A DNA stretch of 27,338 nt from a virus. The translations under genes and the position numbers were made by a program. Shown here piece by piece: positions 1-6,642 of the stretch (its first letter is position 1; the number at the start of each line of letters is the position of its first letter). The notes beneath the pieces were generated by a model. It did no database searches, was not told the DNA's origin, and was given only the letters and a program-made list of their open reading frames with translations. The DNA lies in IMG/VR virus record IMGVR_UViG_3300025849_000173, positions 1 through 27,338 of that record; one strand, 5' to 3'.

Positions 1-1359
1 GTCTGGCTTGGCCTTAGCAATAGCCTGCTGAATCTTTAAGTGAGTAAGCTGAAGTTGATCTGCAAACCCAATAATAGAAGAGACAATAGACTTAGGCATC
101 ATGCGGCGTAGGTTTGTAGCAACCACGCTGTACGATAGACGAGCCTTTGTAATATCGTGAATATTCTTAGGGATGTTCTTCTTAATCCCGTAGTTGAATA
201 GGTGTTTTGTACCTAGTATAAAACTACCACCGTACACTGTGGTGTTGTGAAGGCAGTGGCCCACACGCTCGTACACAGATTCTTGAGGAGCTTTATACTC
301 AGAACCCTTGTAGAAGAAGTTCTTATTCCCATGACGAGACTCTTTCTCTTCGTAGTAAATTTTATCTACCGACAAGAACTCAAAGTCCATCACCTCTACG
401 AAATACTCATCATACCCGTAAGACGCGCGTTGAAGGCTCTTATCGTAGTAAGAATGCGTAAGACGAGAAGGATCGTTCTGGAAACGGTTACGCACCGTAT
501 TGCCAATTTCGTAGTACTGCTCTTCCGTAAACTGTTCTCCTGCGAGACGCTTAAGTTCTTGGATAGTAATACGCTTAATGTGTCCTGCGTAAACTAGGTC
601 ATCAAAATTCGGATCCTCAGTGTAGCTGTGGATGAAGTGCGATGGGTCTACGTAGTTTTCTGTAATCCCGTAGTTCGGGTCATTGTCGCGCTTAATAACC
701 GCTATACCAATACTAGCTAGGTCATTGATTGCACGACGGTATGTCGAATCGTTAAAGTTGTTCCAGTCGAGAGTCATCTTAGTGGCGATCTGACTAGCAA
801 TCTCTGCTTGTGTCTTCACACCGGTATCCATGAAGATCTCTGCTTCCTCCATGTTTTCTGGTAAAGCTTCCGGGTCAACTTCTGTTTCTAATCCAGCACC
901 CTTTGCCTTTGCCAAAAAATCTTTGGTTAGGATTTGTGCCTTTAGTCTGTTTTTCTTCTTGTCCTTCTCCGTACGTGATAATGGGTCAACAGCCTCTACG
1001 TTTGGATATGGGTCGGCAGATAGAATCTTATTGACCACAATCTTAATGAACTTAGGTACAATTGGTACTGGCGTCCAGTCAAGATTCAGTAGCGTCCCGT
1101 CACCGTTATTCGGATCTAAGGAGTTTAGAATCTGCTTATACTTAGAAGTGTCTTGAGTTCCGTTTGCGTAGTCACGGCAATTCTCAAATTCTTTCTTTCT
1201 ACGGTAGTAGAGAGAACCCTCGTCTGCCGCATTACCCCACTGTGACTCTATAGCCATGGCGTATTTAAGGCCAAAAGCTGGAGACAATTTAACTTCCGGG
1301 GAAGCTAGTGGGTCGGGGAAGTTCCCGTATCTATCGGATTTTTTATTACTATCAAACAT
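1..1359 (-). CDS. Portal protein, N-terminal 453 residues (gene runs off the left edge)
   Basis: The frame is open from an ATG at 1359 to the window edge, so the C-terminus is missing. The product begins MFDSNKKSDRYGNF and continues with an N-terminal part typical of portals of large Bacteroidota phages, including crAss-like ones: an early YRRKKEFENCRDYANG helix, then WTPVPIVPKFIKIVVNKI, and a later segment of tyrosine-rich beta strands (YDEYFVEVMDFEF). Portals form the dodecameric ring at the capsid vertex that docks the terminase and passes DNA. The gene lies directly downstream of TerL, the usual partner order. The start is preceded by AAGGAA and by a TATATTTG box in a 54-base gap, so it may have its own promoter. 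The family call rests on context plus sequence style, not on a signature motif. Confidence 0.72.
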   Translation of the reverse strand, partial: MFDSNKKSDRYGNFPDPLASPEVKLSPAFGLKYAMAIESQWGNAADEGSLYYRRKKEFENCRDYANGTQDTSKYKQILNSLDPNNGDGTLLNLDWTPVPIVPKFIKIVVNKILSADPYPNVEAVDPLSRTEKDKKKNRLKAQILTKDFLAKAKGAGLETEVDPEALPENMEEAEIFMDTGVKTQAEIASQIATKMTLDWNNFNDSTYRRAINDLASIGIAVIKRDNDPNYGITENYVDPSHFIHSYTEDPNFDDLVYAGHIKRITIQELKRLAGEQFTEEQYYEIGNTVRNRFQNDPSRLTHSYYDKSLQRASYGYDEYFVEVMDFEFLSVDKIYYEEKESRHGNKNFFYKGSEYKAPQESVYERVGHCLHNTTVYGGSFILGTKHLFNYGIKKNIPKNIHDITKARLSYSVVATNLRRMMPKSIVSSIIGFADQLQLTHLKIQQAIAKAKPD

Positions 1360-1382
1360 TTCGTGAGATAAAGTATTCCTTG

Positions 1383-1390
1383 CAAATATA
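1383..1390 (-). promoter_or_regulatory. Candidate Bacteroidota promoter -7 box upstream of the portal gene
   Basis: Read leftward the octamer is TATATTTG, an exact match to the Bacteroidota -7 consensus TAnnTTTG. It lies in the short TerL-portal gap, 24 bases before the portal ATG. The only TTG upstream (complement of 1406-1408) is 15 bases away, slightly closer than the usual 17-23, so the -33 element is weak. Confidence 0.4.
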
Positions 1391-1413
1391 CTAAATCACT
1401 ACACGCAATATTC

Positions 1414-3537
1414 CTAGGCATTGAACTTATACTTACGGAAGAACTTCTTTTCGGAAAAGTCTGATCGCTTTTTTTCTTGCTTAACTTTTTGTGCCGCTAA
1501 TAAAGCAAGGCCGCTCGAAATTGTTAAATCGTATTTTGTTCGATTGTCGATCTTAAATCCAATCCAATCCTCTAGCGTTCTATTGAAATACATGTTACCA
1601 AACTGCATGGCCTCACCGTTCATACCTACATGGTTGTGGATGTAGTCTTCTATGGCCTGCGCATGGGACTGTATAACATCTGCAGAGTTGGATGGAATAC
1701 CTTTTGTTTTGACATTAACTTTGCTAGAAGCAGAAGCTAAGTGCTGAGGTCGGTCCATGAGATACCCGTCGTATCCACGCTGCTCGAAGTATCTAGCAAT
1801 GCCGTACTTGTTGTTTTCTATGAGTATAGGATACCCATAATAAACAGCAGCCATCAACACATCTTCATAGAATATTTTAGCGAGGGGAGGTCGAGAAGCA
1901 TATTCTACTACAAACATGTTAGATGGCGCTGTCATATTAAACTTGTTGTAAAGGTGCATTGCACCCTTTGAACCACGTCCATCAAGTGTAGCATCAAGGT
2001 CGTAACTATCGACCCCACCAACACCAATATGAGCGTTCCCGGGCAATCGCTTGCCGCGTTCGTTCACAATCTTATTCCGGTATTCAGCCGGAGGCTGCCA
2101 AGCAACTCTAAACCTGCCGTTCATGTCTGGGGCAAATATAACCTTAGAATCTTGAACACCGTTTTCCCAAACGAAATTACCTATGACAACCGGATTAGGA
2201 TACAGCCCGTCGTTGTGCTGAACCTGCTCGTATATCTTTGTGAGGTTGAACAGCGAACCCTGGATACTATCCCGGAAAGCTTCATCTTCTGTGAAGGGGA
2301 ACTGTCGTATCACCTCGTTAAGTTCTGAGTGATCATCGTTTAGAGACCTGCGTTCATTTTTCAAGAACGTCTTTGCGCCTATAGTCACCTCTTCATCGTC
2401 AATACCCATCACTGGTTTTTCTGGATTTTCAACTATTGGATTCCCGTATCTATCAAAGAATCCCTCTAGAGCTTCATAGGCTGGTATGAATATTCTATAT
2501 AGTCCAGATCTTGTCCTGCCGTTATCGTTGCGCTTGTTGGGGTCAGAGTCTGCCCATAGGTCTTTATACTCTTTTCCGCCCTTATCCATTGGATTAACCG
2601 TGGATCCAACAATAGCGGTTCCAATAATCTTACGCCCTACAATGAGACAAGTCTTTTGTATTCTCCATGCCTCTCGTATGTCAGTAGGCTTTTCCCATTT
2701 ACCAGCCTCATCCAAGTACAGCATGTGGAGCTTCTCTCCATCGTAGGCATTATTAGTAGTGTTTTTCCAGTTAATAATACTATTAAGAGCTTCGCCTTTA
2801 CTAGTGGTTTTATTGTTCTTGGTAATCCGCTTACTGGGTTCACGAAAAGCGAGTTCCATACGCGGGTTTGTTGTACCATCTTGTATAGGCTTGAAAAAGA
2901 ATGGGTAGGTCTTAAACATGTAGACCACCTTCTTCATAAAGATATTTTCCTGCGCGTCCTTACCCGTCTTAGACTGTAGTCCTAATAGCTTGTCTTTCAC
3001 TTGGGTTGCCTCATCGAGCAACACAGCTGCAGACATGTTCGTATATCCAGAACGTCTACACTTGGTGTATATCTGACCCATACTTCTCGGGTCACACTCA
3101 CATGCTCGTTGGTGAAGAAACAATCGGTGCTGAAACTCTAAGTAGTAAGGATATCCAATATCGAGCTTGGACCATTGGAGCATCATGTAATGACGACCGG
3201 TAAGGTAGGTAGCGATACCGTTGTTCATAAACCAAACCCCTTCATTACGACGGGTAAACTCTTTCTGTATAAACTCGATGTGCTTGTCTCTGAATTCTTT
3301 TGGTGCTTCAAGCCACTCATCCATGGATCGGACACGCTTGAGGTCTCCAGGCATTTCTGTGCGGCGCCAGTACTGATCTTCCTTACTGTAACCGCTAAAC
3401 AGAATATCTTTCTTAGCTGGTTTCTTAGGGAGCTGTATGAGCAGTTCAGCGATCTCAATAACCTCACCCGAAGTTCCGTTTGGGCATATATTGACAACCT
3501 TCTCGTCGTAACCTTCTATTTCTACAAGTCCAGCCAT
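1414..3537 (-). CDS. terL: Terminase large subunit (TerL)
   Basis: The product has 707 residues and acts as the ATP-driven packaging motor and headful or end-cutting nuclease. The ATPase half shows a variant Walker A around 158-168 (TKCRRSGYTNM), a clear Walker B at 272-277 (MLYLDE, with D276 and E277), and a likely coupling motif GSTVN at 311-315. The nuclease half shows GVDSYD at 508-513 and an acidic ILIENN strand at 571-576, consistent with an RNase H-fold active site. Length and layout match TerL of crAss-like and other large Bacteroidota phages. The usual Walker A lysine after the glycine is absent (SGYT instead of GKT); an upstream basic residue may replace it, as in some other terminases. 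The gene stands between small genes and the portal gene. Confidence 0.9.
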   Translation of the reverse strand: MAGLVEIEGYDEKVVNICPNGTSGEVIEIAELLIQLPKKPAKKDILFSGYSKEDQYWRRTEMPGDLKRVRSMDEWLEAPKEFRDKHIEFIQKEFTRRNEGVWFMNNGIATYLTGRHYMMLQWSKLDIGYPYYLEFQHRLFLHQRACECDPRSMGQIYTKCRRSGYTNMSAAVLLDEATQVKDKLLGLQSKTGKDAQENIFMKKVVYMFKTYPFFFKPIQDGTTNPRMELAFREPSKRITKNNKTTSKGEALNSIINWKNTTNNAYDGEKLHMLYLDEAGKWEKPTDIREAWRIQKTCLIVGRKIIGTAIVGSTVNPMDKGGKEYKDLWADSDPNKRNDNGRTRSGLYRIFIPAYEALEGFFDRYGNPIVENPEKPVMGIDDEEVTIGAKTFLKNERRSLNDDHSELNEVIRQFPFTEDEAFRDSIQGSLFNLTKIYEQVQHNDGLYPNPVVIGNFVWENGVQDSKVIFAPDMNGRFRVAWQPPAEYRNKIVNERGKRLPGNAHIGVGGVDSYDLDATLDGRGSKGAMHLYNKFNMTAPSNMFVVEYASRPPLAKIFYEDVLMAAVYYGYPILIENNKYGIARYFEQRGYDGYLMDRPQHLASASSKVNVKTKGIPSNSADVIQSHAQAIEDYIHNHVGMNGEAMQFGNMYFNRTLEDWIGFKIDNRTKYDLTISSGLALLAAQKVKQEKKRSDFSEKKFFRKYKFNA

Positions 3538-3553
3538 TTAAAATACTTTTAAT

Positions 3554-3572
3554 ACTAACGTTTTCCGTCAGT
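3554..3572 (-). other. Small hairpin in the TerL leader
   Basis: On the minus strand ACTGACG and CGTTAGT form a 7-bp stem (one G-U pair) around GAAAA, between the upstream small gene and the TerL start. No U-run follows, so it is not a good intrinsic terminator. It could be an mRNA leader structure or chance. Confidence 0.25.
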
Positions 3573-3583
3573 AGTTTATTGGC

Positions 3584-3778
3584 TCATTCTATTAGTAGAC
3601 GGTCTATTTTCTCTGGATCAAACTTGCGTATTTTCCGCAGACGATCGTTCTCTATCTTTCTAGCTCTAGCATATTCTTCCGGACTGCTGTCTACTCCCAG
3701 ATCAGTAAACATCTTAGCGTTCCTGCGCAAAACACAGTCAATCACCATCTTAGCATTAGGGTCTTCTCTATAACTCAT
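3584..3778 (-). CDS. Small hypothetical protein upstream of TerL
   Basis: The product has 64 charged residues, with the C-terminal half predicted helical (EEYARARKIENDRLRKIRKFDPEKIDRL). I do not recognise the family. Its ATG overlaps the stop of the upstream gene as ATGA (3775-3778), so the two are probably translationally coupled. It occupies the place where a small terminase subunit is often found, directly before TerL, but it is short for a TerS and no helix-turn-helix is evident, so I do not make that call. The 46-base gap to TerL contains a weak hairpin. Confidence 0.7.
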   Translation of the reverse strand: MSYREDPNAKMVIDCVLRRNAKMFTDLGVDSSPEEYARARKIENDRLRKIRKFDPEKIDRLLIE

Positions 3779-4149
3779 AATGATATAAAGGTAATAAAAG
3801 CTATTTTAATTCTGCACCATAGTCGTTTAAACCAACCCATTGCTAGGAACTCGTCGGTATTAAAAAAGTCTTCTGGTTCTTCAAACACGATATCCCATTC
3901 TAAATCCTCTGCAAAGATAGGTGTCTTTTCACCAACGTATGCATTGAAGGTATTGTACTCTAGCCAATCAATAGCATCTTCGCTACTCATCTCGTCTACC
4001 AGACAAAGCTTATCTATGCACTGGCTTCTTGAGTAGATGACTTTCCAGCCTACCGGATCAAAACCTATGATACAATCGTCGTATCCGTCGGCAAATAAAA
4101 TTTCGTCTGTGTCAGCATAAAGCTCAATGATGGTTTCCTTTTTGTTCAT
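3775..4149 (-). CDS. Conserved phage hypothetical protein (AYVGEKTPI family)
   Basis: The product has 124 acidic residues. The core from about residue 20 to 80 (DDCIIGFDPVGWKVIYSRSQCI ... MSSEDAIDWLEYN ... AYVGEKTPIF) resembles a small protein family seen in many unrelated phages, with a conserved IIGFD, a VIYS strand, an acidic EDA helix and the AYVGEKTPI end. Its function is unknown to me. This version has a C-terminal extension with a hydrophobic, basic segment (FKRLWCRIKIAFITFISL) that could be a membrane-associating helix, which is unusual for the family. Start and stop overlap both neighbours as ATGA (4146-4149 and 3775-3778), placing it in one coupled cluster with the nuclease-like gene upstream. 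Confidence 0.75.
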   Translation of the reverse strand: MNKKETIIELYADTDEILFADGYDDCIIGFDPVGWKVIYSRSQCIDKLCLVDEMSSEDAIDWLEYNTFNAYVGEKTPIFAEDLEWDIVFEEPEDFFNTDEFLAMGWFKRLWCRIKIAFITFISL

Positions 4150-4643
4150 GACAGTTTATTTAATTGTTCTAAATTCATTAAGTAGCAATCGTAAGCAAAT
4201 CTCCAGTCTCTATTAGCGAGCTCACCAGGATCGGGATCTCCCTTTTTATGGAATGTGGCTTTTTCAAAGAACTCATCTTTAGGCATATACCCTGCTATAT
4301 AAACCTTGCTCATGTCGTTTGTTACATAGGTGAACATGTAGTAGTCACACCGCTGCTTTGTATTCCACGCTGACACTGTCACCCGGAATCCTTCCCGGGG
4401 AGCATAGTTGGTCCTCTTGCTTTTAACATCAATGGTTAACCCATTAGCCTTGAGGTCGTAGTCGTATGTGCTAACATCAGCAACATCGTTACCTCTCTCT
4501 TCCAAAACATCTAAGACGATGATCTCACCGAGAGCGCCCGCTAGATTACCATCACCTTTAGTGATAGAACCACGGAGCTCTTTAAACTCAAAACGAGTTT
4601 CAGCTCTTTTCAGTTGCTCTTCGGTTACGTCTATCTCAATCAC
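4146..4643 (-). CDS. PD-(D/E)XK nuclease-like protein
   Basis: The product has 165 residues. The segment from about 36 to 76 has the layout of a PD-(D/E)XK core: a helix with GALGEIIVLDVLEE (candidate Glu), then YDYDLKANG and the strand LTIDVKSKR, giving the D-x-(D/E)-x-K pattern with D73 and K75 as likely metal and catalytic residues. Such proteins occur in phages as putative endonucleases or restriction-like repair enzymes; substrate and role cannot be read from sequence. The start is GTG at 4643, inside the overlap GTGATTGA with the preceding tiny gene. The stop overlaps the next ATG (ATGA at 4146-4149). I am fairly sure of the gene and moderately sure of the fold. Confidence 0.75.
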   Translation of the reverse strand: MIEIDVTEEQLKRAETRFEFKELRGSITKGDGNLAGALGEIIVLDVLEERGNDVADVSTYDYDLKANGLTIDVKSKRTNYAPREGFRVTVSAWNTKQRCDYYMFTYVTNDMSKVYIAGYMPKDEFFEKATFHKKGDPDPGELANRDWRFAYDCYLMNLEQLNKLS

Positions 4644-4734
4644 TCTGATTGTTATTTGGTTGTTTCCACCAGCGGTATATCAAGAAAGAATTCCAAGAAA
4701 CCACAATCACAATACCGATTATGGTATCAATCAC
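4636..4734 (-). CDS. Tiny single-pass membrane protein (32 aa)
   Basis: A GTG-started frame encodes 32 residues: a hydrophobic segment (TIIGIVIVVSWNSFLIY, about 4-20) followed by a basic-aromatic tail RWWKQPNNNQSD. This is a typical small one-helix membrane protein. The start overlaps the stop of the preceding mini-ORF and its own stop overlaps the GTG start of the nuclease-like gene, both as the same 8-base junction GTGATTGA. That double junction is the main argument that it is translated. No function can be assigned. Confidence 0.5.
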   Translation of the reverse strand: MIDTIIGIVIVVSWNSFLIYRWWKQPNNNQSD

Positions 4735-4789
4735 GTTCGATCCCATACTCTTCTTTATCTCGATTGCATAATGCTATCATGTCTTCCAT
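4727..4789 (-). CDS. Possible mini-ORF (20 aa)
   Basis: ATG at 4789 opens a 20-residue frame (MEDMIALCNRDKEEYGIERD) that ends in the GTGATTGA junction with the next small gene. It fills the space between two coupled tiny genes with only six unassigned bases on its upstream side. Support comes only from position and overlap, so it may be a leader peptide or spurious. Confidence 0.3.
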   Translation of the reverse strand: MEDMIALCNRDKEEYGIERD

Positions 4790-4795
4790 TTGGTG

Positions 4796-4891
4796 TTAAA
4801 TTGATGTTGGTCTACCACAATGAATCATTGCTTTGACTCTCTCTTGCTCTAACCAAGCAAGGTGTTTAAAGAATCGTTTAATCTGTTTCAT
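4796..4891 (-). CDS. Tiny basic protein (31 aa)
   Basis: ATG at 4891 opens a 31-residue frame (MKQIKRFFKHLAWLEQERVK and eleven more). The start overlaps the stop of the upstream 96-residue gene as ATGA and follows a 26-base leader that is identical in front of two neighbouring genes. That shared leader is good evidence for translation. The product is basic and amphipathic with no recognised family. Confidence 0.5.
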   Translation of the reverse strand: MKQIKRFFKHLAWLEQERVKAMIHCGRPTSI

Positions 4892-4913
4892 TTCTCTTTT
4901 GTTTTAAAGGTTT
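4888..4913 (-). repeat. Shared 26-base leader, copy 1
   Basis: Minus strand reads AAACCTTTAAAACAAAAG then AGAAATGA, ending in the start codon of the 31-residue gene. It is identical to copies at 5175-5200 and 5391-5416. Here the element also encodes the C-terminus (TFKTKEK) of the upstream gene. It probably acts in translation initiation. Confidence 0.8.
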
Positions 4914-5178
4914 CGTTATATACTTCTTCAGTGGTTCTATGTTTATCAGATTTAAGCATTGCTCCTCTTACATTCTCCCCAAACTCACACATCACCTCTT
5001 TCTCTTTCTCAAGCCCCTTTACCTCAATACTATTCATTAGTAATTCAAAAGCCCATATCATACCGTCATAATACTCTATGTTTTCGGGTACTGCGTGTTT
5101 TTTCTTAATTATCTCATCTCGCCACCAAACTAATAGTTCGTAATGCTCTTGCATTGGTGTTAGTTTGTTCTCACTCAT
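4888..5178 (-). CDS. Hypothetical protein (96 aa)
   Basis: The product is an acidic, mostly helical 96-residue protein (HYELLVWWRDEIIKKKH ... YYDGMIWAFELLMNSIEVKG). I do not recognise it. It starts directly after the second copy of the shared 26-base leader. Its last seven codons are the first copy of that leader, so the C-terminus is partly dictated by the regulatory sequence of the next gene. It lies in a run of small genes typical of the early or accessory part of a phage genome. Confidence 0.75.
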   Translation of the reverse strand: MSENKLTPMQEHYELLVWWRDEIIKKKHAVPENIEYYDGMIWAFELLMNSIEVKGLEKEKEVMCEFGENVRGAMLKSDKHRTTEEVYNETFKTKEK

Positions 5179-5200
5179 TTCTCTTTTGTTTTAAAGGTTT
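5175..5200 (-). repeat. Shared 26-base leader, copy 2
   Basis: Identical in all 26 bases to the elements at 4888-4913 and 5391-5416. The stop codon TAA of the upstream gene falls inside the element (CCTTTAAAAC), and the element ends at the ATG of the 96-residue gene. Confidence 0.8.
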
Positions 5201-5394
5201 TTATTCAGATAAGGCAGTTCAACAAACTTCACATCAGCCTTGTCAATGACTAATCGCTTACCTCCTTTTAACTGAATATAGTATCTACTATCATCCCCAT
5301 ATGTCTCGTAATACATTGCATTTTCAAATGTGTGAATAGTACCATCATTGAACATCACACTAATGTCTATTGGGTGTAATTCCTCTTCTTTCAT
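5191..5394 (-). CDS. Hypothetical protein (67 aa)
   Basis: The 67-residue product looks like a small beta-rich fold (ISVMFNDGTIHTFENAMYYE ... YYIQLKGGKRLVIDKADVKFVEL). I do not recognise a family. It is the first gene after the 170-base non-coding segment with tandem repeats and starts after the third copy of the shared 26-base leader, so its transcription probably starts in that segment. Its stop lies inside the leader of the next gene. Confidence 0.75.
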   Translation of the reverse strand: MKEEELHPIDISVMFNDGTIHTFENAMYYETYGDDSRYYIQLKGGKRLVIDKADVKFVELPYLNKNL

Positions 5395-5416
5395 TTCTCT
5401 TTTGTTTTAAAGGTTT
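5391..5416 (-). repeat. Shared 26-base leader, copy 3
   Basis: Identical to the copies at 4888-4913 and 5175-5200. This is the only copy that lies wholly outside an upstream coding region except for the start codon. It ends at the ATG of the 67-residue gene. Confidence 0.8.
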
Positions 5417-5422
5417 CTAATT

Positions 5423-5456
5423 TGCGCCTATTTTTATATGTGTGCGCCTATTTTTA
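5423..5456. repeat. 14-base direct repeats with 20-base period
   Basis: TGCGCCTATTTTTA occurs at 5423-5436 and again at 5443-5456, an exact repeat with a 20-base period, about two helical turns. That spacing suits two protein molecules bound to one DNA face. Confidence 0.85.
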
Positions 5457-5463
5457 ATGGCTT

Positions 5464-5490
5464 GAACTTTTCCCCGAACTTTTCCCCGAA
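5464..5490. repeat. Tandem 12-mers GAACTTTTCCCC
   Basis: GAACTTTTCCCC is repeated head to tail at 5464-5475 and 5476-5487 and begins a third time (GAA). It abuts the hairpin at 5489. It looks like a protein-binding array or a slippage-made tandem. Confidence 0.85.
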
Positions 5491-5508
5491 GATGGATAAA
5501 CCCATCTT
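5489..5508. other. Hairpin/dyad AAGATGG-ATAAAC-CCATCTT
   Basis: A perfect 7-bp inverted repeat with a 6-base loop. No T-run follows on either strand, so it is not a standard intrinsic terminator; it may be an operator dyad. Confidence 0.6.
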
Positions 5509-5563
5509 TATATGCTTAAACTCTTGTTAGTGGTGTAAATAAGCACCATTGTTTTGTGACAAT

Positions 5564-5890
5564 TTAAGGTTCATCGTTGTGAGGATCTGTGTTTCTGGTG
5601 TTTTCCACTATCACACGCAGTTGTGTAAGCTCATCAATAGACAAATCTAAAATGGTGTCAACCTTTATTTGTATCTCCTGGAAGATGTCAAAATCTGTAT
5701 TGTCTAATTTTACCACCGGCTTCTTTATAAGCTGCTCAATATCCTTTTCCAAACTTTGCATCCTTTGCTTGATACTATGTCTATACATCTTTGTCTGGCG
5801 AAACATATCCATCTGCTCCAAGGTTACCTGGTACAAAGCCAATAGCTTTACAGCTTCTCTAAATCGATCAAACTCTAAAACTTTAGCCAT
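5564..5890 (-). CDS. Hypothetical helical protein (108 aa)
   Basis: The 108-residue product is predicted almost entirely helical, with heptad-like spacing through the middle (RQTKMYRHSIKQRMQSLEKDIEQLIKK, about 31-57) and an acidic C-terminal half. I do not recognise it. The start has a clear Shine-Dalgarno-like AGGAGAT about six bases upstream, which is unusual among the A-rich leaders nearby. It overlaps the preceding gene by 16 bases. Confidence 0.7.
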   Translation of the reverse strand: MAKVLEFDRFREAVKLLALYQVTLEQMDMFRQTKMYRHSIKQRMQSLEKDIEQLIKKPVVKLDNTDFDIFQEIQIKVDTILDLSIDELTQLRVIVENTRNTDPHNDEP

Positions 5891-6072
5891 CTCAATCTCC
5901 TCTCGTATTTACGAATCAGTCTACCGTTGTTCTCCAGGTGTGTAGTTACACCCACCGTCCATCCGGTTGTTGATGCCGATATTGTAGTGTTGATTGTGTC
6001 CCAACGTAATTCGTTGAGTAGCGAACGCACATATACTCTGTGCTTTTGTTTTCTTAAATATCTCTTAATCAT
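5875..6072 (-). CDS. Small basic hypothetical protein (65 aa)
   Basis: The 65-residue product is strongly basic at both ends (MIKRYLRKQKHRVYVRSLLN and LIRKYERRLRWLKF) with a Thr/Gly-rich middle that looks beta-like. A nucleic-acid-binding role is possible but not shown. It follows GAGAGG just before the ATG and overlaps the upstream gene by 8 bases and the downstream one by 16. Confidence 0.6.
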   Translation of the reverse strand: MIKRYLRKQKHRVYVRSLLNELRWDTINTTISASTTGWTVGVTTHLENNGRLIRKYERRLRWLKF

Positions 6073-6313
6073 CCTCTCTTAATTCTGGTCTTGATGTAGT
6101 ACCTATCTGTTTCTGACTTTTAATCTCCTGGACCAACACGTCTGGTTTCACTTTGGTGTTCTTAAAGTAGTGTCCCTTGATCCAATCTAATTTGTTTGCC
6201 TGGATCTGGGATACTGTTTTGTGATGGCTGATTAACCAGACATCCTTCACACCCTTGCTTCGCTTTGTCTTCCACATGATACGGCATACTGTATAATAAA
6301 TTGGTACTTGCAT
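6065..6313 (-). CDS. Small basic hypothetical protein (82 aa)
   Basis: The 82-residue product is basic and begins MQVPIYYTVCRIMWKTKRSK. No family is recognised. It is the first gene after the intrinsic terminator at 6318-6351, so it is either read by leak-through or has a promoter I cannot identify. A competing minus-strand frame at 6162-6416 overlaps both this gene and the terminator and is not accepted. It overlaps the next gene by 8 bases. Confidence 0.6.
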   Translation of the reverse strand: MQVPIYYTVCRIMWKTKRSKGVKDVWLISHHKTVSQIQANKLDWIKGHYFKNTKVKPDVLVQEIKSQKQIGTTSRPELREDD

Positions 6314-6317
6314 ATAA

Positions 6318-6351
6318 GGTTATAAAAGGGCCACCGGTTACCCGGCAGCCC
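6318..6351 (-). terminator. Intrinsic terminator after the recombination cassette
   Basis: On the minus strand GGGCTGCCGG, loop GTAA and CCGGTGGCCC form a 10-bp stem (two G-U pairs), followed at once by TTTTATAA. It lies six bases after the stop of the SSB-tail gene. A GC-rich stem with a U-run in an otherwise AT-rich genome is a strong signal. Confidence 0.85.
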
Positions 6352-6357
6352 ATTAAA

Positions 6358-6618
6358 TTAAAATGGCAATCCATCTTCAGAAGCAACAGCCTCTGGTGCA
6401 TTAGCATTTGCAGCAACCAATCTTGGATCGATTACTTTCATAATTGATTTGCCATTCTTGGTGTGCATCACATCGAAGTTGATCCAACCTTTGTCATTGG
6501 CATACTTAACCAAGTCTTTTGCTTGGTCTAATGTAATTCCACAACGGAACGTTACCATTGGGGAATTGATGTTGCCCATCAGGACTCCATCGTTCTTGTA
6601 CTCTTTTTTCTCGTACAT
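6358..6618 (-). CDS. Small protein with an SSB-like C-terminal tip; candidate atypical ssDNA-binding or SSB-mimic protein
   Basis: The 86-residue product begins MYEKKEYKNDGVLMGNINS and has an alternating strand/helix body (about 15-65), a short Ala/Asn/Pro linker (69-79) and the terminus SEDGLPF. In bacterial SSBs a flexible linker ending in an acidic tip such as DDDIPF or DDDLPF recruits exonuclease, recombination and repair proteins. The body is too short for a standard SSB OB fold, so it may be a reduced ssDNA-binding protein or a small protein that imitates the tip. Context supports a recombination role: it is the last gene after the annealing protein and the exonuclease and before a terminator. 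Confidence 0.6.
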   Translation of the reverse strand: MYEKKEYKNDGVLMGNINSPMVTFRCGITLDQAKDLVKYANDKGWINFDVMHTKNGKSIMKVIDPRLVAANANAPEAVASEDGLPF

Positions 6619-6642
6619 ACGAAATTGTTTAAAAATGAAACG

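Larger units (their letters stand above)
5417..5563. other. Non-coding regulatory segment with tandem repeats and a hairpin
   Basis: No credible gene is seen here. The segment holds a pair of 14-base direct repeats, a tandem pair of 12-mers and a 7-bp hairpin, listed separately, within 90 bases. Left of 5563 there are also short dyads (GGTG...CACC and ATTGT...ACAAT). Candidate roles are an operator/promoter region for the leftward gene run, or an origin-like site. Confidence 0.6.

Noticed and set aside
247-1156. Plus-strand frames of 116 and 108 residues
   Set aside because: Antisense to the portal gene, which is open over the full 1-1359 and has portal-like content.
1421-3552. Several plus-strand frames of 65-125 residues opposite TerL
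   Set aside because: All are antisense to a well-supported TerL and have no recognisable content.
3584-3778. Small terminase subunit
   Set aside because: Position fits, but 64 residues is short and no DNA-binding motif is visible, so only a hypothetical protein is called.
6162-6416. 84-residue minus-strand frame
   Set aside because: It would span the intrinsic terminator at 6318-6351 and overlaps the 3' end of the SSB-tail gene and most of the gene at 6065-6313 in another frame.
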